Positions 49,784 to 58,513 of a stretch of DNA of 64,000 nucleotides are shown here, in pieces. Under the pieces are notes generated by a model. The model saw only the letters and a list, made by a program, of their open reading frames with translations, was not told the origin of the DNA and ran no database searches. The stretch's first letter is position 1, and the number at the start of each line of letters is the position of its first letter. The translations under genes and the position numbers were made by a program. Where the stretch lies: positions 310,001 through 374,000 of the forward strand of contig NZ_VIRS01000003.1 in NCBI RefSeq assembly GCF_006912135.1, in the 5' to 3' direction. This stretch comes from Cryptosporangium phraense (GTDB lineage: Bacteria > Actinomycetota > Actinomycetes > Mycobacteriales > Cryptosporangiaceae).

Positions 49784-51121
49784 GTGACCGAGGAGGAGCT
49801 GCTCCCCGGGCCGAAGGTCTACTTCGGCCTGTTCGGCGGGGTACGGGCCTGGCGCACCCAGCAGCGGCTGGAGCTGGGGCCGCCGCAGCGGCGGGCGCTG
49901 CTCGCGATCCTGCTGGCCGCCGACGGCCGGACGGTCAGCGTCTCCGACCTCGTCGACCTGATCTGGGCCGAGCGGCCCAGCGCGAGCGCGGTCAACCTGC
50001 TGCACCGGCACGTGGGCGCGCTCCGCCGGCTCTTCGAGCCCGGCCTTCCGGCCCGGACCGCCGGGCGGTGGCTCGTCCGGTCGGGCTCCGGTTATCTGGT
50101 GCGGGTCGACGCCACGTCGTGCGACGTCCGCCGGTTCCGGCAGTTCGTCCTCCGGGCGCAGGACCAGACGGACGCCGGGACGGCGGCCGACCTGTGGCTG
50201 CGGGCGCTGGAGCTCGCGGCCGGCGAGCCGGGGGCGGGGTTGCCGTTCCCGCTGGCCCAGGCCGCGCCGTTCCAGGCGCTGGAGCGGGAGCGGGTGAACG
50301 CGGCCGTGGCCGCGGCCGACGCGGCTCGGCGCGCCGGGCGGGAACGGCCGGTGGTGCCGCACCTGGTCGCGATCGCCGCCCGGCATCCGCTGGACGAACC
50401 GTTGCACGCCCGTTTGATCGAGGCGTTGGCCGGCGCCGGTCAGCGGGCCGAGGCGCTCGCGGTGTTCGCGGGGATCCGGGACCGGCTCGCCGCCGATCTG
50501 GGCGTAGCTCCGAGCCCGGCGCTCCTCGACGCCCACCGGCGCGTCGGGGAGACGGCTCAGCGTCCGCATGGAGGCAGGCACCCGGCGGACGTCGTCGCGC
50601 GGGCGGGGTTGCCGGACGGGCCCGGCCGGCTGATCGGGCGGGAGCGGGAGCTCACCGCGGCGAAGGCCGCGCTCACGCGGCCGCCCACGGCCGGGCATCG
50701 CATCCTGGCGGTCACCGGCGAGCCGGGCGTCGGCAAGACCGACTTCGCGCTCTACTGGGCGCACCAGATCGCCGACCAGTTCCCCGACGGTCAGTTCTAC
50801 GCGGGCCTGCGCGGGGAGGACCGGGCCGGGCTGAGCCCGACGCGGGTCCTCCGCGGTCTCCTCGACGCGCTCGGCGCGCCGCCTCCCGCTCCCGAGGCGG
50901 ACGCCGACGGCGTCGCCGCCGCGTTCCGGGACGCGGTCCGCGGCCGCCGCCTGCTGTTCGTGCTCGACGACGCGGCCGGTAGCCAGCAGGTCCGGGACGT
51001 CCTGCCCGGCGACCCGAACTGTCTGGTCGTCGCGGTCAGCCGGCACTGCCTCACCGGCCTGATCGCCCACGAGGGCGCCGCGCCCCTCCCGCTAACCGAT
51101 CAGGGCACCGGGAACGCGTAG
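49784..51121 (+). CDS. AfsR/SARP-type regulator truncated in its NB-ARC domain
   Basis: 445 residues from GTG 49784. N-terminal winged helix ('LELGPPQRRALLAILLAADG', 'VSVSDLVDLIWAERPSASAV'), bacterial transcriptional activation domain ('CDVRRFRQFVLRAQDQTDAG', 'ALAVFAGIRDRLAADLGVAP'), then NB-ARC with Walker A 'AVTGEPGVGKTDFALYWAHQ' and Walker B 'GRRLLFVLDDAAGSQQVRDV'. It stops right after 'GLIAHEGAAPLPL' with an unrelated 'TDQGTGNA'. Family proteins continue for 150-500 residues (rest of NB-ARC, TPRs). The last 30 bp overlap the transglutaminase gene. Confidence 0.82.
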   Translation: MTEEELLPGPKVYFGLFGGVRAWRTQQRLELGPPQRRALLAILLAADGRTVSVSDLVDLIWAERPSASAVNLLHRHVGALRRLFEPGLPARTAGRWLVRSGSGYLVRVDATSCDVRRFRQFVLRAQDQTDAGTAADLWLRALELAAGEPGAGLPFPLAQAAPFQALERERVNAAVAAADAARRAGRERPVVPHLVAIAARHPLDEPLHARLIEALAGAGQRAEALAVFAGIRDRLAADLGVAPSPALLDAHRRVGETAQRPHGGRHPADVVARAGLPDGPGRLIGRERELTAAKAALTRPPTAGHRILAVTGEPGVGKTDFALYWAHQIADQFPDGQFYAGLRGEDRAGLSPTRVLRGLLDALGAPPPAPEADADGVAAAFRDAVRGRRLLFVLDDAAGSQQVRDVLPGDPNCLVVAVSRHCLTGLIAHEGAAPLPLTDQGTGNA

Positions 51122-51880
51122 GTCGTCGTGCCGGTAGAGCCCGGCGACATCCTCGGACGCGCAGGCCTCGGCGACCCGGTCGATCAGCGCGTCGTAGTCG
51201 GGGCCGGTCTTGCCGTCGTAGGCGTCGGTCATCCGGCCCCACTCGTCCCAGGGGAGCATCTCGACCTTGTTCAGCGCGGCCAGGTCGCGGACGGCGTTGC
51301 CGCTGATCTCGGCCGGCCCCCAGTTCTCGGTGCCGAAGACCCCGAACGTCGACGCGTCGAGCTCACCGCGCCGGTGGGCGGCCCAGGCCTCGCCGCCGGT
51401 GAGGAACTCGCCCGGGCGCAGGTCGTCGGGGTGCGACAGCACGGTCAGGCCCATCGCCTCGGTGTCGATCCGGACCCACCGGGAGCCGTCGTGGTACTCG
51501 GTGATCCAGTGGTCGAGGCCGCGGCCGGGCTGGAAGTAGGTCGCGAACCCGCAGCGGGCCCGGGCGGGGATCCCGCGATAGCGGAGCAGCGCGCAGCTCA
51601 GCACCGCGTAGTGCCGGCAGGTTCCGACGACCCGCGCGGCCGGTGGGCGCACCGACGACAGCGGAGCGGGGTCGAGGTCGAGCAGCCGGGCGACGATCGC
51701 CGAGGCCGGCCGGAGCTGCTTCTCGTCGAGCCGATCGGGCGGGGCGCCGGGGTCGGTCGGCTGCACGATCAGCCCGTGCACCGGCGCGCACACCGCCACC
51801 GGGTCGGCCGCCACCGACGCCAGCGCCGGAGCGTCGGTCAGCGTCGTCAACGGCCCCGGCGCGGCGTAATCGATGGACAC
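51092..51880 (-). CDS. Transglutaminase-like protein
   Basis: 262 residues. Papain-like core: Cys in 'VVGTCRHYAVLSCALLRYRG', His in 'GRGLDHWITEYHDGSRWVRI', Asp in 'VRIDTEAMG'. The C-terminal helical extension 'NWGPAEISGNAVRDLAALNK', 'VEMLPWDEWGRMTDAYDG' is characteristic of an actinobacterial subgroup. It may hydrolyse or form amide bonds; the substrate is unknown. The stop lies inside the 3' end of the truncated SARP gene. Confidence 0.88.
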   Translation of the reverse strand: MSIDYAAPGPLTTLTDAPALASVAADPVAVCAPVHGLIVQPTDPGAPPDRLDEKQLRPASAIVARLLDLDPAPLSSVRPPAARVVGTCRHYAVLSCALLRYRGIPARARCGFATYFQPGRGLDHWITEYHDGSRWVRIDTEAMGLTVLSHPDDLRPGEFLTGGEAWAAHRRGELDASTFGVFGTENWGPAEISGNAVRDLAALNKVEMLPWDEWGRMTDAYDGKTGPDYDALIDRVAEACASEDVAGLYRHDDLRVPGALIG

Positions 51881-51918
51881 CTGTGCGATCTTAGGGGCCC
51901 GGCCTCACCTCGGGCCGG

Positions 51919-52584
51919 TCATTCGTCCACGGGCCGGCCGGCCGGGCCGCTGTCTTCGTCGTCGCCGAGGTCGTCGGGGAGCTCGACCGCCTTGCCCTCC
52001 CAGGTCAGCGCCTTCCAGCCGTCCGACGGCGAGCCCTCCAGGACGACGATCCCGGTGTTGTTCAGCGGGTTCTCGGCCGCGAAATCGACGTCCAGGTTCG
52101 TCGCCCGGGCCGCCACCCACATGCGGATCGCCGCGCCGTGGCTGACCATCGCCACGGTCTCGGCGCCGTCGGCGGCGGCCTCGGCGACGACCGCGTCGAA
52201 GCGGCCGAGCGCCTCGACGCCGGACTCGCCGCCGGGCATGCGCTCCTCGACGGCACCGCGGCTCCAGCCGAACACCGTCGTCAGGTAGGTGCGCACCGAG
52301 TCGTCGTCGCTGGCCATCTCCAGCGCGCCCGCCTCCACCTCGCGGATGCCCGGCCGGATCCGCGGCTCTAGACCGAACGCCTCGGCCAGCGGCGCCGCCG
52401 TCAGATGCGTCCGAATGAGGCTGGAGACGTAGATGGCCTCGATGGGTTCGCCGGACAGCTCGCCCGGCAGCGCAGCTGCCTGTTCGGAGCCGAGCTCCGT
52501 CAGACCTGGGCCCGGGGTCCCCGTGTCGAGGAGGTGGGCGAGGTTCGACGAGGTCTGGCCGTGGCGGATCAGGATCAGGCGCAT
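51919..52584 (-). CDS. Histidine phosphatase (phosphoglycerate mutase-like)
   Basis: 221 residues from ATG 52584 (ATG 52593 also possible). Phospho-His motif '[20 protein letters not shown]', '[20 protein letters not shown]', '[20 protein letters not shown]', acid in '[10 protein letters not shown]', second His in '[20 protein letters not shown]'. A broad-specificity phosphatase of the cofactor-dependent PGM group; true mutase activity is unlikely. 38 bp downstream of it lies the transglutaminase gene in the same orientation. Confidence 0.9.
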   Translation of the reverse strand: MRLILIRHGQTSSNLAHLLDTGTPGPGLTELGSEQAAALPGELSGEPIEAIYVSSLIRTHLTAAPLAEAFGLEPRIRPGIREVEAGALEMASDDDSVRTYLTTVFGWSRGAVEERMPGGESGVEALGRFDAVVAEAAADGAETVAMVSHGAAIRMWVAARATNLDVDFAAENPLNNTGIVVLEGSPSDGWKALTWEGKAVELPDDLGDDEDSGPAGRPVDE

Positions 52585-52729
52585 GGCCTCCATCCTCCCA
52601 AATGCCTCCGGGGTGCAGCCGAGTCGCGCCCGCGGTGCAAAACCCTCAGCGAGGTCGCCTTCCGGCCGATCGGAACTCACAACTGTCGGACGATCGGCGC
52701 GAGCCGGTCGGCGCGAGGTCGGAGCACGC

Positions 52730-54352
52730 ATGACCAGCTCGGTGGAGTCGAACACAAGTGCGGGGGGCCGGCTCGGCGGCCTCGGGGTCGGGCAGAAGAT
52801 CCTGCTCTCGGTCGCCGTCGTCGCGATCGTCGCGCTGGTGACCGGTGGGCTCGCCTGGCAGCGCCTGGGGAGCCTGGACAACAAGATCCAGGGCGTCAAG
52901 AACGACAACATCACCCGGCTGAACGCGCTGGTCGACATCGAGGCCGGCCTCGCCCAGATGTACCGGGGGATCCTGAACATCTACGTCGCGCCGACCGACA
53001 CGACCACCGAGCAGCAGGTGAAGAACGGCCAGGCCGCGGTCACCAAGGCGTTCACCGAGTTCAAGTCGCACCCGAACGACTCGGCCGAGTGGAAGAAGCA
53101 GGTCGGGGACTTCGACGAGGCGTTCACGACCTACGTGGCGCTGGCCAACAACATCCTGTTCAAGGACCCGATGCCGGCCGGGGTCAGCGCGCCGGCCAAC
53201 ACGGCGGCGATGAACGCCGAGTTCGCCCGGACCGAGAAGGCGTTCACGACGACGATGAGCGCGCTGAACAACCTGGAGAGCGAGGAGTCGGCGGCCGCGG
53301 CCAGCAGCGCCCACTCCTCGGCCGCCGGCGCCCGGACGCTGATCGCGATCGTGCTGGTCGTCGGCCTGATCGCGGCGATCGCGATCGCGGTGACGATCGG
53401 GCGGGGCATCAGCCGTCGCCTGAGCCGGGTCGAGGACGCGCTCAACCGGGTCGCCGACGGTGACCTCACCCAGCACGCGCCGGTCGACTCGGGCGACGAG
53501 GTGGGCCGGATGGCGACCGCGGTGAACCGGGCGATCGAGTCGATCCGGCAGACCGTGTCGGCACTGGCCAGCTCGGCCCGCACGCTGTCGGACTCCTCGC
53601 GCCAGCTCACCGCGTCCGCCGAGTCGATCTCCGGGACCGCGATGGACACGTCCGCCCAGACCAGCGTGCTCGCGTCGGCGTCGGAAGACGTCTCCCGGAG
53701 CGTGCAGACGGTCGCGGCCGGTACCGAGGAGATGGGGTCGGCGATCCGGGAGATCTCGCAGTCGGCCAACGACGCCGCCGGCGTCGCCTCGCAGGCCGTG
53801 GACGCGGCCGCGGCGACCAACGCGACGGTCGCGAAGCTGGGCGAGTCGTCGGTGGAGATCGGCAACGTGGTGAAGGTGATCACGAGCATCGCCGAGCAGA
53901 CGAACCTGCTGGCGCTGAACGCGACGATCGAGGCCGCCCGGGCCGGCGAGGCGGGCAAGGGCTTCGCGGTCGTCGCGAACGAGGTCAAGGACCTGGCCCA
54001 GGAGACCGCGAAGGCGACCGAGGACATCTCGAAGCGGGTCGAGGCGATCCAGGCCGACACCGAGTCGGCCGTGTCGGCTATCTCGGAGATCTCCGGGATC
54101 ATCGCCCAGATCAACGACTACCAGATGACGATCGCCTCGGCCGTCGAGGAGCAGACCGCCACCACGAACGAGATGAGCCGCTCGATCATGGAGGCCTCGA
54201 CCGGGTCGACCAGCATCGCCGACAACATCGCGAGCGTGGCCTCGGCGGCCCAGACGACGACCTCGACGGTCGCGGACACCCAGCGGTCGGCCGAGGAGCT
54301 GGCCCGGATGTCGTCGGATCTGCAGGCGCTGGTTTCTCGCTTCAGAATTTGA
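52730..54352 (+). CDS. Methyl-accepting chemotaxis protein
   Basis: 540 residues from ATG 52730. TM1 ('[20 protein letters not shown]'), a four-helix-bundle-like outside domain (about 47-195), TM2 ('[20 protein letters not shown]'), HAMP ('[20 protein letters not shown]'), and a long coiled-coil signalling domain. Its hairpin tip contains '[20 protein letters not shown]' and '[20 protein letters not shown]'. It signals to CheA/CheW; no che genes are in the window. The truncated haemoglobin gene follows after 13 bp, suggesting a shared transcript. Confidence 0.93.
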   Translation: MTSSVESNTSAGGRLGGLGVGQKILLSVAVVAIVALVTGGLAWQRLGSLDNKIQGVKNDNITRLNALVDIEAGLAQMYRGILNIYVAPTDTTTEQQVKNGQAAVTKAFTEFKSHPNDSAEWKKQVGDFDEAFTTYVALANNILFKDPMPAGVSAPANTAAMNAEFARTEKAFTTTMSALNNLESEESAAAASSAHSSAAGARTLIAIVLVVGLIAAIAIAVTIGRGISRRLSRVEDALNRVADGDLTQHAPVDSGDEVGRMATAVNRAIESIRQTVSALASSARTLSDSSRQLTASAESISGTAMDTSAQTSVLASASEDVSRSVQTVAAGTEEMGSAIREISQSANDAAGVASQAVDAAAATNATVAKLGESSVEIGNVVKVITSIAEQTNLLALNATIEAARAGEAGKGFAVVANEVKDLAQETAKATEDISKRVEAIQADTESAVSAISEISGIIAQINDYQMTIASAVEEQTATTNEMSRSIMEASTGSTSIADNIASVASAAQTTTSTVADTQRSAEELARMSSDLQALVSRFRI

Positions 54353-54365
54353 TTACAGTGTTGCA

Positions 54366-54824
54366 GTGACTCCTTCGCTGTACGACTGGGCCGGCGGCGG
54401 CGCTGCGTTCGAGCGCCTGATCAACGCGTTCTACGACCGGGTGGAGCAGGATCCGCTGCTCTCGCCGCTGTTCCCGGGCGGGGTGTCGGAGGAGCACCGC
54501 GTCCACGTGATCGCCTGGTGGAGCGAGGTGTTCGGCGGGCCGGCCGCCTACTCGGAGCGGTACGGCGGCTACCACCACATGGTGAACAAGCACGTCGGCC
54601 TGGGGATCACCACGGATCAGCGGTTCCGGTTCGCCTCGCTGATGAGCCTGGCCGCCGACGACGCCGGCCTGCCGGCCGACCCGGAGTTCCGCGCCGCGTT
54701 CGTCGGCTACGTCGAGTGGGGGACGCGGATCGCGCTGGCGAACTCGGCCCCCGGAGCCGACGTGGTGCAGGAGGCGCCGATGCCGCACTGGGGCTGGGGT
54801 GTGGCCCCGCCGTATCAGCCTTAG
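54366..54824 (+). CDS. Group II truncated haemoglobin
   Basis: 152 residues from GTG 54366. 2-on-2 globin: 'SLYDWAGGGAAFERLINAFY', 'DRVEQDPLLSPLFPGG', proximal His76 in 'HMVNKHVGLGITTDQRF', and Trp in 'VGYVEWGTRIALANS' at the G8 position typical of group II (trHbO). The C terminus 'MPHWGWGVAPPYQP' is common in actinobacterial members. It binds O2 or NO. Linked to a chemoreceptor, so a role in gas or redox taxis or in protecting it is possible. Confidence 0.9.
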   Translation: MTPSLYDWAGGGAAFERLINAFYDRVEQDPLLSPLFPGGVSEEHRVHVIAWWSEVFGGPAAYSERYGGYHHMVNKHVGLGITTDQRFRFASLMSLAADDAGLPADPEFRAAFVGYVEWGTRIALANSAPGADVVQEAPMPHWGWGVAPPYQP

Positions 54825-54833
54825 AGCCAGCCT

Positions 54834-55916
54834 CTATAGCCAGCCTCGGCGGCGGAGCAGCAGCCACAGGGCGCCGGACAGCACGATGATCACGGTCGTG
54901 CTGACGATCCAGCCGGCGTGGTGCTCGAAGCCGGGATACGGCACGTTCTGGCCGTAGTAGCCGGTCACCGCGGTCGGCACCGCGATGATCGCGGCCCACG
55001 CGGCCAGCTTCTTCGTCACCTCGTTGAGCTGCTGGCCCTGGATGTTCTGCTCGCTCTCGAGGATGCTGGCGATCCGGTCCCGCGCGTTCTCGGTGGTCTC
55101 CGCGGCCCGAAGGACGTGATCGTGGACGTCCTCGTAGTAGGGCGTCAGGAAATCGTGCGCGAGGTGGTGCTCGCCGGCGTTGCGCAGGATGCGCTCGATG
55201 ACCTCGCGCATCGGCGCGACGACCCGGCGCAGTTGCAGCGCGGCCCGCCGGAGCTCGAACGCCCGCCGCCGGATGTCGACGCCGGGGTCGCGGCGCGGCT
55301 CGAAGAGCCGGTCCTCCAGCGCGTCGAGGGAGTTGTCGAGCCGCTCGGTCGCGTCGTACTGCCCGTCGACGACCGCGTCGAGCAGCCCGTGCACGAGGAA
55401 GCCGATGCCGGCCGAGGCCAGCTCCGGGGTCGCGTCCCAGCGCGCCATCAGCGCGTCGACGTCGAACGCGGCCTTCCGCACGGTGATCAGCGCCCGCGGG
55501 GTGATGAACGCGCTGACCTCGCTGCTCGTCAGCTCCGCCGACTCGTCGTCGAACGCGACCGCGTACATGTTCGCGAACAGGTGGGTGCGGTAGCGGTCGA
55601 GCTTCGGCCGCTGATCCTGTTGGAGCGCGTCCTCGACCGCGAGCGGGTGCAGGCCGAATTCCCGCACGACGATGCCGAGGTCGGCCTCGTCCGGTTCGTG
55701 CAGGTCCAGCCACACGAACCCGTCGTCGGCCGACGCCAGGCGCGCGGCGATCTCCTCGGCCGGGAAGCCTTCCGCGACGACCTCGCCGTCCCGGTACAGG
55801 CGGGTGCGCGTCGGGCACTTCGGTGGGATCGCCTTCGTGACGCTCCGGTCGGTGCCGCCGGGCGTCTGCGGGTCGCCCGGGGCCGGTTCGGGGGCGGGAA
55901 CGTGCGCTTCGGTCAC
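54834..55916 (-). CDS. corA: CorA-family divalent cation channel
   Basis: 360 residues from GTG. CorA architecture: an N-terminal alpha/beta domain ('GFVWLDLHEPDEADLGIVVR', 'HPLAVEDALQQDQRPKLDRY'), a long helical funnel ('RRAALQLRRVVAPMREVIER', 'RIASILESEQNIQGQQLNEV'), then two TM helices flanking the signature loop. The loop reads 'GYYGQNVPYPGF' where most CorA have GMN, so position 2 is Gln. Selectivity may differ from the Mg2+/Co2+ type. It ends 10 bp from the haemoglobin stop, convergent. Confidence 0.9.
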   Translation of the reverse strand: MTEAHVPAPEPAPGDPQTPGGTDRSVTKAIPPKCPTRTRLYRDGEVVAEGFPAEEIAARLASADDGFVWLDLHEPDEADLGIVVREFGLHPLAVEDALQQDQRPKLDRYRTHLFANMYAVAFDDESAELTSSEVSAFITPRALITVRKAAFDVDALMARWDATPELASAGIGFLVHGLLDAVVDGQYDATERLDNSLDALEDRLFEPRRDPGVDIRRRAFELRRAALQLRRVVAPMREVIERILRNAGEHHLAHDFLTPYYEDVHDHVLRAAETTENARDRIASILESEQNIQGQQLNEVTKKLAAWAAIIAVPTAVTGYYGQNVPYPGFEHHAGWIVSTTVIIVLSGALWLLLRRRGWL

Positions 55917-55990
55917 AGTTGTTCAGCTTCGCATCTCCGCGAATCGACGCAGGCCTGCGTAGCTGCGTCGGTCTCGGGTAGAGCGTCGGC

Positions 55991-57016
55991 ATGGTGAGAC
56001 CGTTGAACGAACAGGTCGTCGTCGTGACCGGCGCGTCGACCGGAATCGGCCGCGCCGCGGCCGCGGCCCTGGCCGCGCGCGGCGCCCGGGTGGTGGTGGC
56101 GGCCCGCGGCGCGGACCGGCTCTCCACCTTGGTGGACGATATCCGGAGCGCCGGAGGCCGGGCCGTCGCCGTACCGACCGACGTGGCGGACGCGGACGCC
56201 GTGCGTGCGCTGGCCGACACCGCCGAACGCGAATTCGGACGGATCGACACCTGGGTGAACAACGCCGGGGTCGCGATCTGGGGGCGGATCGAGGACATCA
56301 CCGGCGAGGAGTTCGACCGCGTGATGCGGGTGAACTACCTGGGCTCGGTGCACGGAGTGCACGCGGCGCTGCCCGCGCTGCGCCGGGCCGGTGGCGGCGG
56401 GATCATCGGCGTCGCGTCGGTGGAGAGCATCCGCACGGTGCCGCTGCAGGCGCCGTACAGCGCGAGCAAGTTCGCGCTGCTGGCGTTCTACGACGCGTTG
56501 CGGGTCGAGTTGGCCCAGGACGGCGAGCCGATCTCGGTGACGACCGTGCTGCCGGCCGCGATCGACACCCCGCTCTACGACCACGGCCGGAGCAAGCTCG
56601 GGGCCTGGCCGAAGCCGCCGCCGCCGGTGTACGCGCCCGAGATCGTGGCCGACGCGATCGTCGCGGCCTGCGAACGGCCCCGGCGCGAGGTTCCGGTCGG
56701 CGACTCGGCGCTCGGGTTCTACGTCGCCCAGCGGGTGTCGCCGGCGCTCGCCGACGGGTTCATGGCCGTGCGCCGGCTCGCCCGGACGTCGCAGGAGTAC
56801 GAGCGGCCGGACAACGGAGTGGACAACCTCGACGGTCCGCTGAGCGAGCCCGGCGCGGTGCGCGGGACGTACCCGGGGCGGGTGCTGCAGCACAGCGCGC
56901 TGACCCGGCTGGCCGCGCGGGTGCCGCGGCCCGGGGAGCTGGTGACGTCGGTGGTGAGGGCGGTGCATGCCCGGCAGGTACGGTCGGCGGGTGGACGTAC
57001 GGCGGGGAGAGCCTGA
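55991..57016 (+). CDS. Short-chain dehydrogenase with C-terminal extension
   Basis: 341 residues. SDR core: 'VVVVTGASTGIGRAAAAALA', 'VPTDVADADAVRALADTAER', 'IDTWVNNAGVAIWGRIEDIT', Ser in 'IIGVASVESIRTVPLQ', Tyr/Lys in 'APYSASKFALLAFYDALRVE'. About 80 extra C-terminal residues ('RRLARTSQEYERPDNGVDNL') are typical of a membrane-associated SDR group in actinomycetes. The 3' end overlaps the GNAT start by 26 bp, so the next two genes are in the same operon. Confidence 0.92.
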   Translation: MVRPLNEQVVVVTGASTGIGRAAAAALAARGARVVVAARGADRLSTLVDDIRSAGGRAVAVPTDVADADAVRALADTAEREFGRIDTWVNNAGVAIWGRIEDITGEEFDRVMRVNYLGSVHGVHAALPALRRAGGGGIIGVASVESIRTVPLQAPYSASKFALLAFYDALRVELAQDGEPISVTTVLPAAIDTPLYDHGRSKLGAWPKPPPPVYAPEIVADAIVAACERPRREVPVGDSALGFYVAQRVSPALADGFMAVRRLARTSQEYERPDNGVDNLDGPLSEPGAVRGTYPGRVLQHSALTRLAARVPRPGELVTSVVRAVHARQVRSAGGRTAGRA

Positions 57017-57605
57017 GGATGCCGAGGCGCTGTATGCGCTGAGTGTGCGGGCTATTCGGGAGTCGGCGGCCGGGTTCTATTCGGCGGGGGAGCTGGAGGC
57101 TTGGGCCGGGCGCAGGTCGGTTTCTCAGCATCGGTTGCTGGTTCTGCACACGGTGACGTTGGTGGGGGTTGGCGGGGGCTGCGGGGGTGGCGGGGGCTTC
57201 GCCGCCGCGGGCGGGGGCTGCGGGGGTGGCGGGGGCTTCGCCGCCGCAGGCGGGGGATTCGCCGCCGCGGGCGGGGGCTGCGGGGGTGGCGGGGGCTTCG
57301 CCGCCGCAGGCGGGGGCCTCGCCGGGTTCGTGTCGGTGGCGTTGGAGCCGTGGGGGGCGCTCGAGCGGGGTGAGGTCGACCAGTTGTTCGTGGATCCGGC
57401 GTTCGGTGGGCGGGGCGTGGGAGCCGGGCTGCTCGCCGCGGTCGACGAGGTGGCGTCGGAGGCGGGGATCGACACGCTGGTGACGCACGCGTCGTGGCGG
57501 GCGGCGCCGGTGTTCGTCCGGTGCGGGTACGTGCGTGAGGCCGTCGAGAGCGTGGCGATCGATGGCGAGACGCTCACCCGGGTGCGGATGCGGCGCTCGC
57601 TTTGA
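56991..57605 (+). CDS. GNAT acetyltransferase with an inserted Gly/Ala-rich repeat
   Basis: 204 residues from GTG 56991. GNAT pieces: 'DVRRGEPEDAEALYALSVRA', 'EVDQLFVDPAFGGRGVGAGL' (acetyl-CoA loop), 'LVTHASWRAAPVFVRCGYVR'. Between strands 2 and 3, where most relatives have a tight turn, lies about 50 residues of low complexity: 'GGGCGGGGGFAAA' three times plus a partial copy, coded by a 39-bp tandem repeat. The frame is kept. Activity may survive because the insert is in a surface hairpin. The stop overlaps the sigma factor's TTG start (TTGA). Confidence 0.82.
   Translation: MDVRRGEPEDAEALYALSVRAIRESAAGFYSAGELEAWAGRRSVSQHRLLVLHTVTLVGVGGGCGGGGGFAAAGGGCGGGGGFAAAGGGFAAAGGGCGGGGGFAAAGGGLAGFVSVALEPWGALERGEVDQLFVDPAFGGRGVGAGLLAAVDEVASEAGIDTLVTHASWRAAPVFVRCGYVREAVESVAIDGETLTRVRMRRSL
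57168..57320. repeat. 39-bp in-frame minisatellite inside the GNAT gene
   Basis: Three copies of a 39-bp unit built from 'gcgggggct', 'gcgggggtg', 'gcgggggct', 'tcgccgccgcgg', plus one shortened unit and a tail. Length is a multiple of three, unlike the intergenic minisatellites at 23221 and 30162. Confidence 0.9.
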
Positions 57606-58513
57606 CACCGGAGGACTTCTCGCAGCTGGTCGCGCCGCTGCGCGGCGAACTGCACGCGCACTGCTATCGGATGCTGGGGTCCGTGCACGATGCCGACGAT
57701 GTGGTGCAGGAGACGTTGGTCCGGGCGTGGAAGGCGATCGAGCGGTTCGAGGATCGGGGGAGCGGGGTTCGGCCGTGGCTCTATCGGATCGCGACGAACC
57801 GGTGTTTGACGGTGCTTGGTGGGCGCGGTGTTTCGGAGTTCGTCGAGCCTTATCCGGGGCCGGAGGAGCTGGGGGCGGAGTCGTTGGGGGCAGAGTCGCT
57901 GGGGCCGGGGGCGCTGGGGGCGGAGGCGCCGGGGCCGGAGGCGCTGGTCGTGGGGCGGGAGCATTTGGAGCTGGCGTTCGTGACCGCGATCCAGGGTCTG
58001 CCCGGGCTGCAGCGGGCGGTGCTGTTGCTGCGGGAGGCTCAGGGGTTCTCGGCGGCCGAGGTGGCGGAGCTGTTGTCGACCAGTGTTCCGGCCGTGAACA
58101 GCGCGCTGCAGCGCGCCCGGCGTTCGGTTCCGCTGCCGGTGGCGGCGGATCCGGTCGATCCGGGGGTGTGGGAGTTGGCGCGGCGCTATGCGGCGGCCTG
58201 GGAGTCGGGGGATGTGGACGCGATCGTCGCGTTGTTCGCCGACGATGCACGGTATTCGATGCCGCCGGAGCCGGCGGTGTTCTCGGGGGTGGACGCGATC
58301 CGCGGGTTCTTGGTGGAGGGGCCGCTGGAGTATCGGTGGCGGTTCCGGGCGACGGTGGCGAATGGGCAGCCGGCTTTTGGGACGTATCTGTGGGAGGACG
58401 GTTGGCGGCCGGGGGGACTGGACGTACTGACGATGCGCGGGGGTCAAGTCACCGAGGTCGTCTCGTTCCTGACGGCGGATTTCGAGATTTTCGGCTTGCC
58501 GGCGGGGCTGTAG
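57602..58513 (+). CDS. ECF sigma factor with C-terminal SnoaL-like domain
   Basis: 303 residues from TTG 57602. Region 2: 'LVAPLRGELHAHCYRMLGSV', 'HDADDVVQETLVRAWKAIER'. Region 4: 'IQGLPGLQRAVLLLREAQGF', 'SAAEVAELLSTSVPAVNSAL'. A SnoaL/NTF2-like domain (about 200-303: 'YAAAWESGDVDAIVALFADD', 'YRWRFRATVANGQPAFGTYL') acts as a built-in regulator, as in SigJ/ECF41-like sigma factors. The linker between regions 2 and 4 is expanded by 'ELGAESLGAESLGPGALGAE'-type repeats. Coupled to the GNAT gene. Confidence 0.9.
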   Translation: MTPEDFSQLVAPLRGELHAHCYRMLGSVHDADDVVQETLVRAWKAIERFEDRGSGVRPWLYRIATNRCLTVLGGRGVSEFVEPYPGPEELGAESLGAESLGPGALGAEAPGPEALVVGREHLELAFVTAIQGLPGLQRAVLLLREAQGFSAAEVAELLSTSVPAVNSALQRARRSVPLPVAADPVDPGVWELARRYAAAWESGDVDAIVALFADDARYSMPPEPAVFSGVDAIRGFLVEGPLEYRWRFRATVANGQPAFGTYLWEDGWRPGGLDVLTMRGGQVTEVVSFLTADFEIFGLPAGL

